Position numbers and translations under genes: made by a program
The notes under the pieces: generated by a model
What the model saw: the letters and a program-made list of their open reading frames with translations, nothing else
Database searches by the model: none
Told to the model about the DNA's origin: nothing
Assembly (NCBI RefSeq): GCF_900091845.1
Contig: NZ_FMCI01000087.1
Span: 1 to 55,792 of the forward strand
Reading direction: 5' to 3'
Length of the DNA: 55,792 nucleotides
Source of the DNA: Streptomyces sp. SolWspMP-5a-2
Lineage (GTDB): Bacteria; Actinomycetota; Actinomycetes; Streptomycetales; Streptomycetaceae
Shown: positions 19,316 to 28,015 of the stretch, piece after piece
Layout of the letters: each line of letters starts with the position of its first letter
Numbering within the stretch: the first letter of the stretch is position 1

Positions 19316-19342
19316 CGAAGGCCGCCCGAGGGGCGGCCTTCG
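19316..19342 (+). terminator. trp attenuator terminator
   Basis: A perfect 12-bp stem (19316-19327 with 19331-19342) around the three-base loop GAG is followed by GTGTTTCC. It sits 22 bases after the trpL stop. Alternative pairing of the upstream Trp-codon region with its left arm is expected, but not drawn in detail here. Confidence 0.85.
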
Positions 19343-19423
19343 GTGTTTCCGGGGCCGTTCCTCTCCACCCGGTCCGCCGGTCCCCAGGGAACCGGCGGGC
19401 CCCCGTGACCAAGGACACGACCC

Positions 19424-21328
19424 ATGCCCCGGTTCGATCTGGCCGATCTCCTCGCCGACCCCCGCCCGTTCGCCCTGCTGCGCCGCCGCACCCCCGGACA
19501 GGACCACGAGACCGTCGAGGTCCTCGTCGGCCGGGTGGCCGACCACGAGCGCCTGGCCGACCTGCCCGACACCTGCCTCGCCCTGGTGCCCTTCCGGCAG
19601 ATCCGCGAGCGCGGCTTCGACGTCCGCGACGACGGCACCCCGCTCACCGCGCTGGTCCCCGAGGAGACCTGGACGCTGCCCCTCGCGGACGCCCTCGCCC
19701 AGCTCCCGGCGCACGAGGTACGGGTGACGGACGGCGGCTTCGACGTGGCCGACGACGCCTACGCGTCGATCGTCGACCGGGTGCTGCGGGAGGAGATCGG
19801 GCGCGGCGAGGGCGCCAACTTCGTGATCAGGCGCACCTACACCGGTGAGGTCCCCGGCTTCGGGCGGGCCGACGCGCTCGCCCTGTTCCGCCGTCTGCTG
19901 GCGGGCGAACGGGGCGCCTACTGGACGTTCGTGGTGCACACCGGGGAGCGGACGCTGGTCGGGGCGAGCCCCGAGGTCCATGTGCGGATGGCCGGCGGGA
20001 CGGTGGTGATGAACCCGATCAGCGGGACCTACCGCTATCCGGCGGACGGCCCGACCCCCGAGCACCTGCTCGGCTTCCTCGCCGACCGCAAGGAGATCGA
20101 GGAGCTGTCGATGGTCGTCGACGAGGAGCTGAAGATGATGTGCACCGTCGGCGACATGGGCGGGGTCGTCGTCGGGCCGCGGCTGAAGGAGATGGCGCAC
20201 CTCGCGCACACCGAGTACGAGCTGCGCGGCCGCTCGTCGCTGGACGCGCGGGAGGTGCTCAGGGAGACGATGTTCGCGGCGACCGTCACGGGCTCGCCGG
20301 TGCAGAACGCCTGCCGGGTCATCGAGCGGTACGAGCCGCTGGGCCCCGACGGCGGCGCGCGCGGCTACTACGGGGGCGCCCTCGCGCTGCTCGGCCGGGA
20401 CGCGGGCGGCGCCCAGAACCTGGACTCCCCGATCCTGATCCGCACCGCCGACATCGACGCGGCGGGCGCGCTGCGGGTGCCGGTCGGCGCGACCCTGGTG
20501 CGCGGCTCGGACCCGGCGGGCGAGGTCGCGGAGACCCACGCGAAGGCGGCGGGCGTGCTGGCCGCGCTCGGGGTGCGACCGGCCCGCCCCGCCGCCGAGG
20601 CGGACCGGCCCCGGCTGGCCGACGACCCCCGGGTGCGGTCCGCGCTCGACGGCCGCAGGTCCTCGCTCGCGCCGTTCTGGCTGCGGATGCAGGAGCGCGG
20701 CGGCGACCTGCGGGGGCACGCGCTGGTCGTGGACGGCGAGGACACCTTCACGGCGATGCTGGCGCACGTCCTGCGCTCCGGCGGCCTGGAGGTGACCGTC
20801 CGCCGCTACGACGAGCCCGACCTGCGGACGGCGGTCCTGGCGCACGCCGGTCCCGTGGTGCTCGGCCCCGGCCCCGGCGACCCGGGCGACCCGGGCGACC
20901 CCCGGATGGTCTTCCTGCGCGCCCTGACCGCCGAGGTGCTGCGCGGGCACCGGCACGGGGTGCTCGGGGTCTGCCTGGGCCACGAGCTGATCGCGGCGGA
21001 GCTGGGCCTGCCCGTCGTCCGCAAGGCGGTGCCCCACCAGGGGGCGCAGACCGTGATCGACCTGTTCGGGCGGGCGGAGACCGTCGGCTTCTACAACAGC
21101 TTCACGGCCCGTTGCGCCGACCCCGCGCACACCGCCCTCGCGGCCCGCGGGATCGAGGTGGCACGGGCGGCAGACGGCGAGGTCCACGCGGTGCGCGGGC
21201 CCGGGTTCGCCGGGGTGCAGTTCCATCCGGAGTCGGTGCTGTCGCTGAACGGCGCGACGATCGTGCGGGAGCTGGTGGCCGGGCTGCGCGGCGCGGACAC
21301 GGCCCCCGGGGGACGGCCCGCGCGGTAG
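19424..21328 (+). CDS. trpE(G): Fused anthranilate synthase TrpE-TrpG
   Basis: The 634-residue protein joins a chorismate-binding TrpE-like domain (about residues 100-395) to a glutamine amidotransferase (about 425-620). TrpE-side motifs are NPISGTYRYP (197-206), ADRKEIEELSMVVDEE and FAATVTGSPVQNACRVI. The amidotransferase has nucleophile C517 in GVCLGHE and HPE at 601-603. Its architecture resembles PhzE as well as Streptomyces TrpEG. The Trp leader just upstream argues for tryptophan synthesis. PIAGT of standard TrpE is PISGT here, and I do not see the usual LLES Trp-feedback motif. The product, anthranilate, feeds TrpD at 46948. Confidence 0.93.
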   Translation: MPRFDLADLLADPRPFALLRRRTPGQDHETVEVLVGRVADHERLADLPDTCLALVPFRQIRERGFDVRDDGTPLTALVPEETWTLPLADALAQLPAHEVRVTDGGFDVADDAYASIVDRVLREEIGRGEGANFVIRRTYTGEVPGFGRADALALFRRLLAGERGAYWTFVVHTGERTLVGASPEVHVRMAGGTVVMNPISGTYRYPADGPTPEHLLGFLADRKEIEELSMVVDEELKMMCTVGDMGGVVVGPRLKEMAHLAHTEYELRGRSSLDAREVLRETMFAATVTGSPVQNACRVIERYEPLGPDGGARGYYGGALALLGRDAGGAQNLDSPILIRTADIDAAGALRVPVGATLVRGSDPAGEVAETHAKAAGVLAALGVRPARPAAEADRPRLADDPRVRSALDGRRSSLAPFWLRMQERGGDLRGHALVVDGEDTFTAMLAHVLRSGGLEVTVRRYDEPDLRTAVLAHAGPVVLGPGPGDPGDPGDPRMVFLRALTAEVLRGHRHGVLGVCLGHELIAAELGLPVVRKAVPHQGAQTVIDLFGRAETVGFYNSFTARCADPAHTALAARGIEVARAADGEVHAVRGPGFAGVQFHPESVLSLNGATIVRELVAGLRGADTAPGGRPAR

Positions 21329-21354
21329 CCCGGCCCCGGGGAGCGGCCCGCCCG

Positions 21355-22383
21355 TCAGCCGAAGAACACCGACGCCTCCTCGTACAGCGCCGGGTCGACG
21401 GTCTTCAGGCGGGCCGTCGCCTCGGCGAGGGGGACGCGGACGATGTCGGTGCCGCGCAGCGCGACCATCACGCCGAAGTCGCCGTCGTGGACGCAGTCGA
21501 CGGCGTGCAGGCCGAACCTGGTGGCCAGCCAGCGGTCGAAGGCGCTGGGCGTGCCGCCGCGCTGGATGTGCCCGAGGACGGTGGTGCGGGCCTCCTTGCC
21601 GGTGCGTTTCTCGATCTCCTTGGCGAGCCACTCGCCGACCCCGGAGAGCCGGACGTGCCCGAAGGAGTCGAGGGACTCGTCCTTGAGGACCACCTCGCCG
21701 TCCTGCGGCACCGCCCCTTCGGCGACGACGACGATCGGGGCGTAGGAGGCGCGGAACCGGGAGGTGATCCAGGCGCAGACCTGGTCGACGTCGAAGCGCC
21801 GCTCCGGGACGAGGATGACGTTGGCGCCGCCCGCCAGTCCCGAGTGCAGGGCTATCCAGCCCGCGTGACGGCCCATCACCTCGCAGACCAGGACCCGCAT
21901 ATGGGACTCGGCCGTGGTGTGCAGCCGGTCGATGGCCTCGGTGGCGATGTTGACCGCGGTGTCGAAGCCGAAGGTGTAGTCGGTGGCGGACAGGTCGTTG
22001 TCGATGGTCTTCGGGACGCCGACGACGGGCACGCCGTACTCGTCGTGGAGCCGGGCGGCGACGCCGAGGGTGTCCTCGCCGCCGATCGCGACGAGCGCGT
22101 CGACGGCCAGGTCGGCCAGGTTCTCCCTGATCCGGTCGATGCCGTCGGCGCGCTGGAGGGGGTTGGTGCGGGAGGAGCCGAGGATGGTGCCGCCGCGGGG
22201 CAGGATGCCGCGCACGGCGGGGATGTCGAGCCGTACGGTCGCGTTCTCCAGGGGGCCCCGCCAGCCGTCCCGGTAGCCGACGAACTCGTACCCGTACTCC
22301 TGCACGCCCTTGCGGACGATGCCCCGGATGACGGCGTTGAGTCCGGGGCAGTCGCCGCCTCCGGTCAGTACTCCGATCCGCAT
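21355..22383 (-). CDS. pfkA: 6-phosphofructokinase
   Basis: The enzyme phosphorylates fructose 6-phosphate in glycolysis. The 342-residue protein has the nucleotide loop GGGDCPGLN, substrate motif PKTIDNDL and MGRHAGWIAL. At the phosphoryl-donor site it reads GGEDT, giving D104, and PKTIDND gives K125. Bacterial ATP enzymes have Gly at the first site, and PPi-dependent enzymes have Asp and Lys, so donor specificity is uncertain. The ATG at 22383 has GAAGGGA upstream, and TAGCGT is about 35 bases earlier. Confidence 0.93.
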   Translation of the reverse strand: MRIGVLTGGGDCPGLNAVIRGIVRKGVQEYGYEFVGYRDGWRGPLENATVRLDIPAVRGILPRGGTILGSSRTNPLQRADGIDRIRENLADLAVDALVAIGGEDTLGVAARLHDEYGVPVVGVPKTIDNDLSATDYTFGFDTAVNIATEAIDRLHTTAESHMRVLVCEVMGRHAGWIALHSGLAGGANVILVPERRFDVDQVCAWITSRFRASYAPIVVVAEGAVPQDGEVVLKDESLDSFGHVRLSGVGEWLAKEIEKRTGKEARTTVLGHIQRGGTPSAFDRWLATRFGLHAVDCVHDGDFGVMVALRGTDIVRVPLAEATARLKTVDPALYEEASVFFG

Positions 22384-22515
22384 GGAAATGTCCCTTCGCC
22401 GAGGGGTGCCGTGAGGCCACGCTAAGGGTGACCCAGGTCACACCGCGATGGGCGGGACGGCAATTCCCGCGCGGGGAGGGAGACTTGACCCGGGACGGAT
22501 CGGCGCGGCCCGGCC

Positions 22516-23193
22516 CTACACCTCGTCGAGACCGCGCTCGATCGCGTAGCGGACCAGCTCGACCCGGTTGTGGAGCTGGAGCTTGCCCAGGGTGTTCTGG
22601 ACGTGGTTCTGGACCGTGCGGTGCGAGATCACCAGGCGTTCGGCGATCTGCTTGTAGCTGAGGCCCTTGGCGACCAGGCGCAGCACCTCGGTCTCGCGGT
22701 CGGTCAGCCGGGGCGCGCCCGGTTCGTCGCCGCCCGCCGGTCCCGGCGCCGGTTCGGACGCCAGCCTGCGGTACTCGCCGAGCACGAGACCGGCGAGGCC
22801 GGGCGTGAACACCGGGTCCCCGGCGGCGGTGCGGCGGACCGCGTCGATCAGCTCCTCCGTGGAGGCCGACTTCAGCAGATAGCCGGTCGCCCCCGACTTC
22901 ACGGCCTCCAGGACGTCCGCGTGCTCGCCGCTCGCCGAGAGCACCAGGACCCGCGGCGCCGGCTGGTGGGCGACGAGTTCCTGGCACACCCGCACCCCGG
23001 GCAGGACCGGCAGGTTGAGGTCGAGGACCAGGACGTCGGGCGAGACGGCCTTGGCCCGGCGCACCGCCTGTTCGCCGTCGCCCGCGGTGGCGACCACCTC
23101 GCACCCCGACTCGGCGAGGTCCCGGGCGACCGCGTCGCGCCACATGGGGTGGTCGTCTACCACCATCACCCGGATCGGAGCACGCTCGTTCAT
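22516..23193 (-). CDS. NarL/LuxR-type response regulator
   Basis: The 225-residue regulator has a receiver domain (about residues 8-125) with VVDDHP near the N-terminus, phosphoacceptor aspartate in VLVLDLNLPVLPG and a KSA-type lysine in GYLLKSAS. A linker rich in Pro/Gly leads to a LuxR helix-turn-helix, LTDRETEVLRLVAKGLSYKQIAERLVISHRTVQNHVQNTLGKL. The ATG at 23193 overlaps the stop of the sensor kinase by four bases, so the two are translationally coupled. Target genes are unknown. Confidence 0.94.
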   Translation of the reverse strand: MNERAPIRVMVVDDHPMWRDAVARDLAESGCEVVATAGDGEQAVRRAKAVSPDVLVLDLNLPVLPGVRVCQELVAHQPAPRVLVLSASGEHADVLEAVKSGATGYLLKSASTEELIDAVRRTAAGDPVFTPGLAGLVLGEYRRLASEPAPGPAGGDEPGAPRLTDRETEVLRLVAKGLSYKQIAERLVISHRTVQNHVQNTLGKLQLHNRVELVRYAIERGLDEV

Positions 23194-24464
23194 CGTCGTT
23201 CCGCCTTCCCCCGTGGGTCCTTCGCCTGCTTCGGTACGGTCAGCTCGACCTCGGTGCCCTGACCCGGCACGGAGAGCAGTTCGGCACGGCCGCCGAGGTC
23301 CCGCAGCCGTCCCCTGATCGACTGGGCGACCCCGAGCCGCCCCTCCCCCTCGGCCTGCGCGAGGCGCCCCTCCGGGATGCCGGGCCCGTCGTCCCGGACG
23401 GTCACCACGACCTCGTCCGGCTCGTCCTCGACGAGGATCCAGGCCCGCGCGCCGTCGCCCGCGTGCCGGTCCACGTTGTCCAGGGCCGCGCCGACCGCCG
23501 CCGCGAGCTGACGCGCCTCGGGCGCCGGGAGCAGCACGGCGGCCCCGGGCCCGGCGAGGCTGACCCGGGCCGACGCGTACGGCGCGAGCAGCAGCCGCAG
23601 GTCGAGGGGACCGCCGGGCCCGTCCCCCTCACCGGCGGCGTGAACGGCGCCACCGTCACCGCCCGCAGCGGGGGCCACCGGGGCCGGACCGGCCGAGACC
23701 AGCGTGCGCAGCGCCACCTCCTGCTCGCCCGCGAGGCGGCCCAGCTCGGCCGCCTCGCCGCCGAGGACCGCGCCGCGCCGCTGCACCATCGCCAGCACCT
23801 GGAGCACCCCGTCGTGGATGTCCCGCGCGAGCCGTTCCCGCTCCCGGGTCGCGGCCTCGATCTCCAGGGCGCGGGCCAGCGTCCGCTCGGAGGCGCGGGC
23901 GACCTCGACGACGTACCCGATCGCGATGGACGCCACCCACACCAGGACCACGTTGTGGACGGTGTCGCGGGCGGGGGCGCCCCGCTCGGCCAGGTTGGCG
24001 CCCGCGACCAGCGTGGAGGCGACGGCCGCCCAGCGCCAGCCGCCCTTGATGGCGAAGGCCAGCACGGACCCGGCCGTCCATATCGACGGCAGGGTGGGCC
24101 CGCCGTCGAGGACCCGCGCGGGCGAGTCGGCGACCGGGGTGAGCAGGATGCCGGTGAGCGCGACGGTCAGGTCGACGGCGAGGAACCGCTTCGTGCAGGC
24201 GGCCGCGTTCGCCACCCGGGGCAGGGTGGCCAGCGTCCACACCGTCAGGACGACGTAGTAGGCGACGGCGACCCCGGGGCGGCGGAAGTGCGCCCAGCCG
24301 GAGACGAACAGGCCCACCGCGTAGAGCAGGGTGAGCACCCGGTAGCCGGTCAGCGCACGCCACAGCGGCTGCTCGACCGACATCCGCACGACACGCTCGC
24401 GCCCGACCATCTCCCCCACCCCCCGGACCCCGCCCGGCCGCCCTCCGGCCACGACGGGCACCAC
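23190..24464 (-). CDS. Sensor histidine kinase, NarL-partner type
   Basis: I place the start at GTG 24464 because TAGGGT (24477-24472) ends seven bases upstream; this gives 424 residues, while the frame is open to 24500. Several membrane helices cover about residues 35-190. The HisKA_3 dimerisation motif RERLARDIHDGVLQVLAMV carries the phosphoacceptor His near 217. The ATPase part has NVDRHA (a variant N-box) and VRDDGPGIPEG. A Gly/Ala/Pro insert lies between the two. It shares a 4-base overlap with the response regulator. The signal is unknown. Confidence 0.93.
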   Translation of the reverse strand: MVPVVAGGRPGGVRGVGEMVGRERVVRMSVEQPLWRALTGYRVLTLLYAVGLFVSGWAHFRRPGVAVAYYVVLTVWTLATLPRVANAAACTKRFLAVDLTVALTGILLTPVADSPARVLDGGPTLPSIWTAGSVLAFAIKGGWRWAAVASTLVAGANLAERGAPARDTVHNVVLVWVASIAIGYVVEVARASERTLARALEIEAATRERERLARDIHDGVLQVLAMVQRRGAVLGGEAAELGRLAGEQEVALRTLVSAGPAPVAPAAGGDGGAVHAAGEGDGPGGPLDLRLLLAPYASARVSLAGPGAAVLLPAPEARQLAAAVGAALDNVDRHAGDGARAWILVEDEPDEVVVTVRDDGPGIPEGRLAQAEGEGRLGVAQSIRGRLRDLGGRAELLSVPGQGTEVELTVPKQAKDPRGKAERR

Positions 24465-24524
24465 CGGACCGACCCTAGTGCCCTGGCCGGAAAGGTTCAC
24501 CGGCTCGCGATGCCCGGCACGGCC

Positions 24525-25277
24525 CTAGCCGCCCGGCGTCCCGTTCTTCTGCGCCTGGGCGGCGGCCGATCGCGCCGCCTTCTCCGCCTTCGCCGCGTCC
24601 GCGATCTTCCGCTTGGCCGCCGTCGCGTAGATGTCGACGTACTCCTGGCCGGAGAGCTTCATGATCTCGTACATGACCTCGTCGGTCACCGCGCGCAGCA
24701 CGAAGCGGTCGTGCTCCATGCCCTGGTAGCGGCTGAAGTCCAGGGGCTCGCCGATCCGGATGCCGGGCCGCATCAGCTTCGGCATGACCTGGCCGGGCGG
24801 CTGGATCTTCTCGGTGTCGATCATCGCGACCGGGATCACCGGGGCGCCGGAGGCCAGCGCCACCCGGGCGAGACCGCCGGGCTTGCCCCGGTAGAGCCTG
24901 CCGTCGGGCGAGCGGGTGCCCTCCGGGTAGATGCCGAACAGCTCGCCGCGCTCCAGGACCTCGATGCCGCTCCTGACGGCCGCCTCGCCCGCGCCGCGCG
25001 CACCGGAGCGGTCCACCGGGAGCTGGCCGACGCCCTTGAAGAACGCGGCGGTCAGCCGTCCCTTGACCCCGGGCGTCGTGAAGTACTCGGCCTTCGCGAT
25101 GAAGGTGACCTTGCGGTCGAGCACCGCGGGGAGGAAGAAGGAGTCCGAGAACGAGAGGTGATTGCTCGCCAGGATCGCCGCGCCCTCGGCGGGGATGTTC
25201 TCCATCCCCTCCACCCAGGGCCTGAAGGTGACCTTCAGCGGTCCCCCGATAGCGACCTTCATCGCGCCGTACATCAC
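24525..25277 (-). CDS. Lysophospholipid acyltransferase (PlsC-like)
   Basis: The 250-residue protein carries the LPLAT motifs: NHLSFSDSFF (HX4D), the QLPVDRSGAR region, and YPEGTRSPDGR. These enzymes acylate 1-acylglycerol 3-phosphate at membranes. An AGGAGG site lies seven bases before GTG 25277 and ten before ATG 25274, so either may be used; the frame is open further to 25322. The C-terminal tail (about 40 residues) is Lys/Ala-rich. M. tuberculosis has a similar gene (Rv2182c) in a similar position. It diverges from the hydrolase gene. Confidence 0.9.
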   Translation of the reverse strand: MMYGAMKVAIGGPLKVTFRPWVEGMENIPAEGAAILASNHLSFSDSFFLPAVLDRKVTFIAKAEYFTTPGVKGRLTAAFFKGVGQLPVDRSGARGAGEAAVRSGIEVLERGELFGIYPEGTRSPDGRLYRGKPGGLARVALASGAPVIPVAMIDTEKIQPPGQVMPKLMRPGIRIGEPLDFSRYQGMEHDRFVLRAVTDEVMYEIMKLSGQEYVDIYATAAKRKIADAAKAEKAARSAAAQAQKNGTPGG

Positions 25278-25492
25278 CCGTGTGCCTCCTGTGTCCGTCG
25301 GTCCGACCTTAACCCGGAGCACCGCCCGGGAAGCCGACGACCCTGGTCGGTGTCAGTGCGGTCGCGTACCGTGAAGGTCCTGCAAACAACGCTTCGCAGA
25401 CCGTGTGCCCCTCGTTCGCGTCCTTGTGCCGAACGTCGTCCGACGACCGTCGTCCGCATATGTCCCGCCCCTTCCACACGAACAGGAGACCG

Positions 25493-26275
25493 ATGGTGCC
25501 GGTCCTTCCTGGAGCCGAGCCGTACCGCCACGAGGGCGGCAGGGTCGGCGTCCTCCTCTGCCACGGCTTCACCGGGTCCCCCCAGTCGCTGCGCCCCTGG
25601 GCCGAGCGGCTCGCCGAGCGCGACCTCACGGTCTCGCTGCCCCTGCTGCCCGGCCACGGCACCCGCTGGGAGGACCTCCAGCTCACCGGCTGGCAGGACT
25701 GGTACGCCGAGCTGGACCGCGAGCTACGTGCCCTCCGCGACCGCTGCGACCAGGTCTTCGTGGCCGGTCTCTCGATGGGCGGCACCCTCGCCCTGCGGCT
25801 CGCCGCCCGGCACGGGGACGCGGTGAGCGGTGTCGTCGTCGTCAACCCGGCCAACCACATGCACGGCCCGGCCGCGTACGCGCTGCCGGTGCTGCGCCAT
25901 CTGCTGCCCTCCACCAAGGGCATCGCCAGCGACATCGCCAAGCCGGGCGCCGAGGAGCTGGGGTACGACCGGGTGCCGCTGCACGCGGCGCACTCGCTGC
26001 GCGCCCTCTTCCGGGTGGTCGACCGCGAACTCCCGCAGGTCACGCAGCCGTTGCTGCTGCTGCGCAGCCCGCAGGACCATGTGGTGCCACCGGCCGACTC
26101 GGCGCGCGTCCTCAGCCGGGTCTCCTCGCGCGACGTCCGCGAGGTGCTGCTGGAACAGAGCTACCACGTCGCGACGTTGGACCACGACGCGGACCGGATC
26201 GTGCAGGAGAGCCTCGCGTTCATCGGCCGGCTCGCACCCAGTGTCGGCAAGGAAGGGACGGCCACAGGTGGCTGA
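25493..26275 (+). CDS. Alpha/beta hydrolase, carboxylesterase-like
   Basis: The 260-residue protein has an oxyanion loop HGFTGSP, nucleophile Ser94 in GLSMGG, an acid in SPQDHVVPP and the catalytic His in QSYHVATLDHD. This arrangement matches the monoacylglycerol lipase/Est30-type carboxylesterases. The ATG at 25493 follows AGGAGA; an earlier ATG at 25460 is not preferred. It ends inside the next gene, whose GTG overlaps the last eight bases, so the two are co-translated. The natural substrate is unknown, but the neighbouring acyltransferase suggests lipid work. Confidence 0.92.
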   Translation: MVPVLPGAEPYRHEGGRVGVLLCHGFTGSPQSLRPWAERLAERDLTVSLPLLPGHGTRWEDLQLTGWQDWYAELDRELRALRDRCDQVFVAGLSMGGTLALRLAARHGDAVSGVVVVNPANHMHGPAAYALPVLRHLLPSTKGIASDIAKPGAEELGYDRVPLHAAHSLRALFRVVDRELPQVTQPLLLLRSPQDHVVPPADSARVLSRVSSRDVREVLLEQSYHVATLDHDADRIVQESLAFIGRLAPSVGKEGTATGG

Positions 26276-27002
26276 ACACGACTCCGAGCGCGAGGGCCGC
26301 GAACCGGAGGAGCGGGGCGTGCCGTTCGACGAGGACGCGGCGTGGGCGGCGATCGTCGCGGGGTACGGCGAGGAGCCGAGCGATCCGCCGGGCGCCAAGC
26401 CGTTCAAGTCGGTCGAGGATCTGGCCCTGCTGGAATCGGAGACCAACGCCCCCGCCGACACCCCCGGGCCCGCCGGGTCCACCGGGCCCACCGCCCAGGG
26501 GGAGCCCCCGGCGGCGACCGACCCGGCAGGTCCGGGCGACGCGACCGGACCCACCCGATCGGCCGGTCCGGCCGGTTCCGCGGGCCCCGCCGGGTCTGCC
26601 TCTCCCGCCGAGCAGGAGGCGGACGAGCCCGAGCGGCCGGAGCGGGCGGGAGGCGCCACCCCGCTGGGCGGCTCCGTCTCCTTCGCCCCGGGCGTCGGAC
26701 CCCGCGACTACTCCCCGCGGGAACCCTCCGGGGGCGAGGGCGACGAGGACGACGAGGGGCACTTCGTGCCGCCGGAGCCGCCGCCGCTGCCCGCCGCCGA
26801 CCCCACCTCCACCTTCGCGTGGCTGGGTGTCATCGGCGGTCCTGTGCTGCTCCTGCTGGCGGTGCTGTTCGGCTGGGACATGACCTGGTGGCTGGCCACC
26901 CTCTGCATCGGCGGCTTCCTGGGCGGCTTCGCCACCCTCGTCGTCCGCATGAGACCGGACGACGAGGACGACATCGACCCGGGCCGGGGCGCGGTCGTCT
27001 GA
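26268..27002 (+). CDS. Membrane protein with collagen-like Pro/Gly linker
   Basis: The 244-residue protein has a conserved acidic N-terminus (VPFDEDAAWAAIVAGYGEEP and FKSVEDLALLE). A low-complexity linker around residues 65-110 holds GPAGSTGPT and SAGPAGSAGPAGSA, partly Gly-X-Y in pattern. The C-terminus has two membrane helices (about 185-225) and an acidic tail. It overlaps the hydrolase gene by eight bases. Similar two-helix proteins occur in this position in Streptomyces, as I recall; the function is unknown. Confidence 0.87.
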   Translation: MAEHDSEREGREPEERGVPFDEDAAWAAIVAGYGEEPSDPPGAKPFKSVEDLALLESETNAPADTPGPAGSTGPTAQGEPPAATDPAGPGDATGPTRSAGPAGSAGPAGSASPAEQEADEPERPERAGGATPLGGSVSFAPGVGPRDYSPREPSGGEGDEDDEGHFVPPEPPPLPAADPTSTFAWLGVIGGPVLLLLAVLFGWDMTWWLATLCIGGFLGGFATLVVRMRPDDEDDIDPGRGAVV

Positions 27003-27039
27003 GACACCCGAGACGGGGCGCGGTCGTCTGAAACACCCG
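26986..27039. repeat. 29-bp direct duplication over a stop codon
   Basis: GGGGCGCGGTCGTCTGA with about twelve following bases (26986-27014) is repeated at 27015-27039 with one change (GAGACACC to GAAACACC). The first copy includes the stop of the preceding membrane protein gene; the second copy duplicates that end out of use. Confidence 0.8.
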
Positions 27040-27125
27040 GGGCGGGCTCTCCGGCGGCATCCGGGGCGGGCGCTCCGGCGACACCCGGGGGCGCGCGCAC
27101 CGGCGGCGGCCCGGAGGTGGGCCCG

Positions 27126-27896
27126 CTAGGCCGCTCCGGGCGCCGTCCCCGGGCGCGCGGGGATTCTGAGCGCGGCCAGGACCGGAAGGTGGTCCGTGGC
27201 CGCCCTCAGGTCCGTCCCGGTCACCCCGGGCTGGTCCAGCGGGACCCCGCAGCCCAGCACCTCGACACCCCGGGTGGCGAACACCGCGTCGATGCGCTGG
27301 TGCGGGTCGGCCGGGGTCGAGGTGTGCTCGCCGCCCCAGGGCGCGGTGGCCCAGCCGTCCTGGAGCCCCCCGGCCAGGCGCCGGAAGGTGCGTCCGGTGG
27401 GCCGTTCGTTGAGGTCGCCGCCGACGACGGCGTGCTCCGTGCCGAGCGCCGCGAGCCGGTCGAGGAGCAGCCCGCCCTGGGCCAGGCGCTCCCGCCCGCT
27501 CAGCGACAGATGGCAGCTGAGCACGCCGAGCCTGGCGTCGCCGAAGCGGACCACGGCGGTGGCGAAGCCGCGCCGGTGCAGCCCGGGGGTGAGGGGCAGC
27601 AGCACATCCTCGGTCCGTTCGACGGTGGCCCGCAGACCGCACAGGATCGCGGGGCCCGCGGCCGTGCCGCCGCCGGTCAGGATCACCTGGCCGGAGGCCG
27701 CGGCGAGCCGGGCGAGCTTCTTGCGCCAGCGGAAGAAGCGGGGCGCCTCCTGGAGGAGGACGAGGTCGGGGGCGCAGGCGCCGATGACCCGGGCCAGGGC
27801 CGCGGTGTCGTCGCGCATCGAGCGGATGTTGTAGCTCAGGACCCTGATGACCGCGGAGCCGTCGGGCTCCGTGCGGGAGGGAGGGAGCAGCGGCAT
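27126..27896 (-). CDS. Endonuclease/exonuclease/phosphatase family protein
   Basis: The 256-residue protein shows the EEP superfamily order: VLSYNIRSM near the N-terminus, LVLLQEAPRFF with the metal-binding Glu, HLSLSGRERL, VVGGDLNERP (GDxN) and the C-terminal catalytic TDHLPVLA. This fold includes DNase I-like nucleases and phosphatases, so the substrate cannot be assigned. The ATG at 27896 lies seven bases after TACATT (27909-27904), again a leaderless arrangement. It diverges from no gene: the glucokinase stop lies about 120 bases upstream on the same strand. Confidence 0.87.
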   Translation of the reverse strand: MPLLPPSRTEPDGSAVIRVLSYNIRSMRDDTAALARVIGACAPDLVLLQEAPRFFRWRKKLARLAAASGQVILTGGGTAAGPAILCGLRATVERTEDVLLPLTPGLHRRGFATAVVRFGDARLGVLSCHLSLSGRERLAQGGLLLDRLAALGTEHAVVGGDLNERPTGRTFRRLAGGLQDGWATAPWGGEHTSTPADPHQRIDAVFATRGVEVLGCGVPLDQPGVTGTDLRAATDHLPVLAALRIPARPGTAPGAA

Positions 27897-28015
27897 GGTG
27901 ATCAATGTACGCCTCACGCGCCGGGGCGCGAGCCCCGAGCGCGCGAGCCTGGTGCGACGGCTCGCGGCACGGTCCTCGCGCCCCGTGGGTGGGTGCGTCC
28001 TCCCCGCGGACGGGG

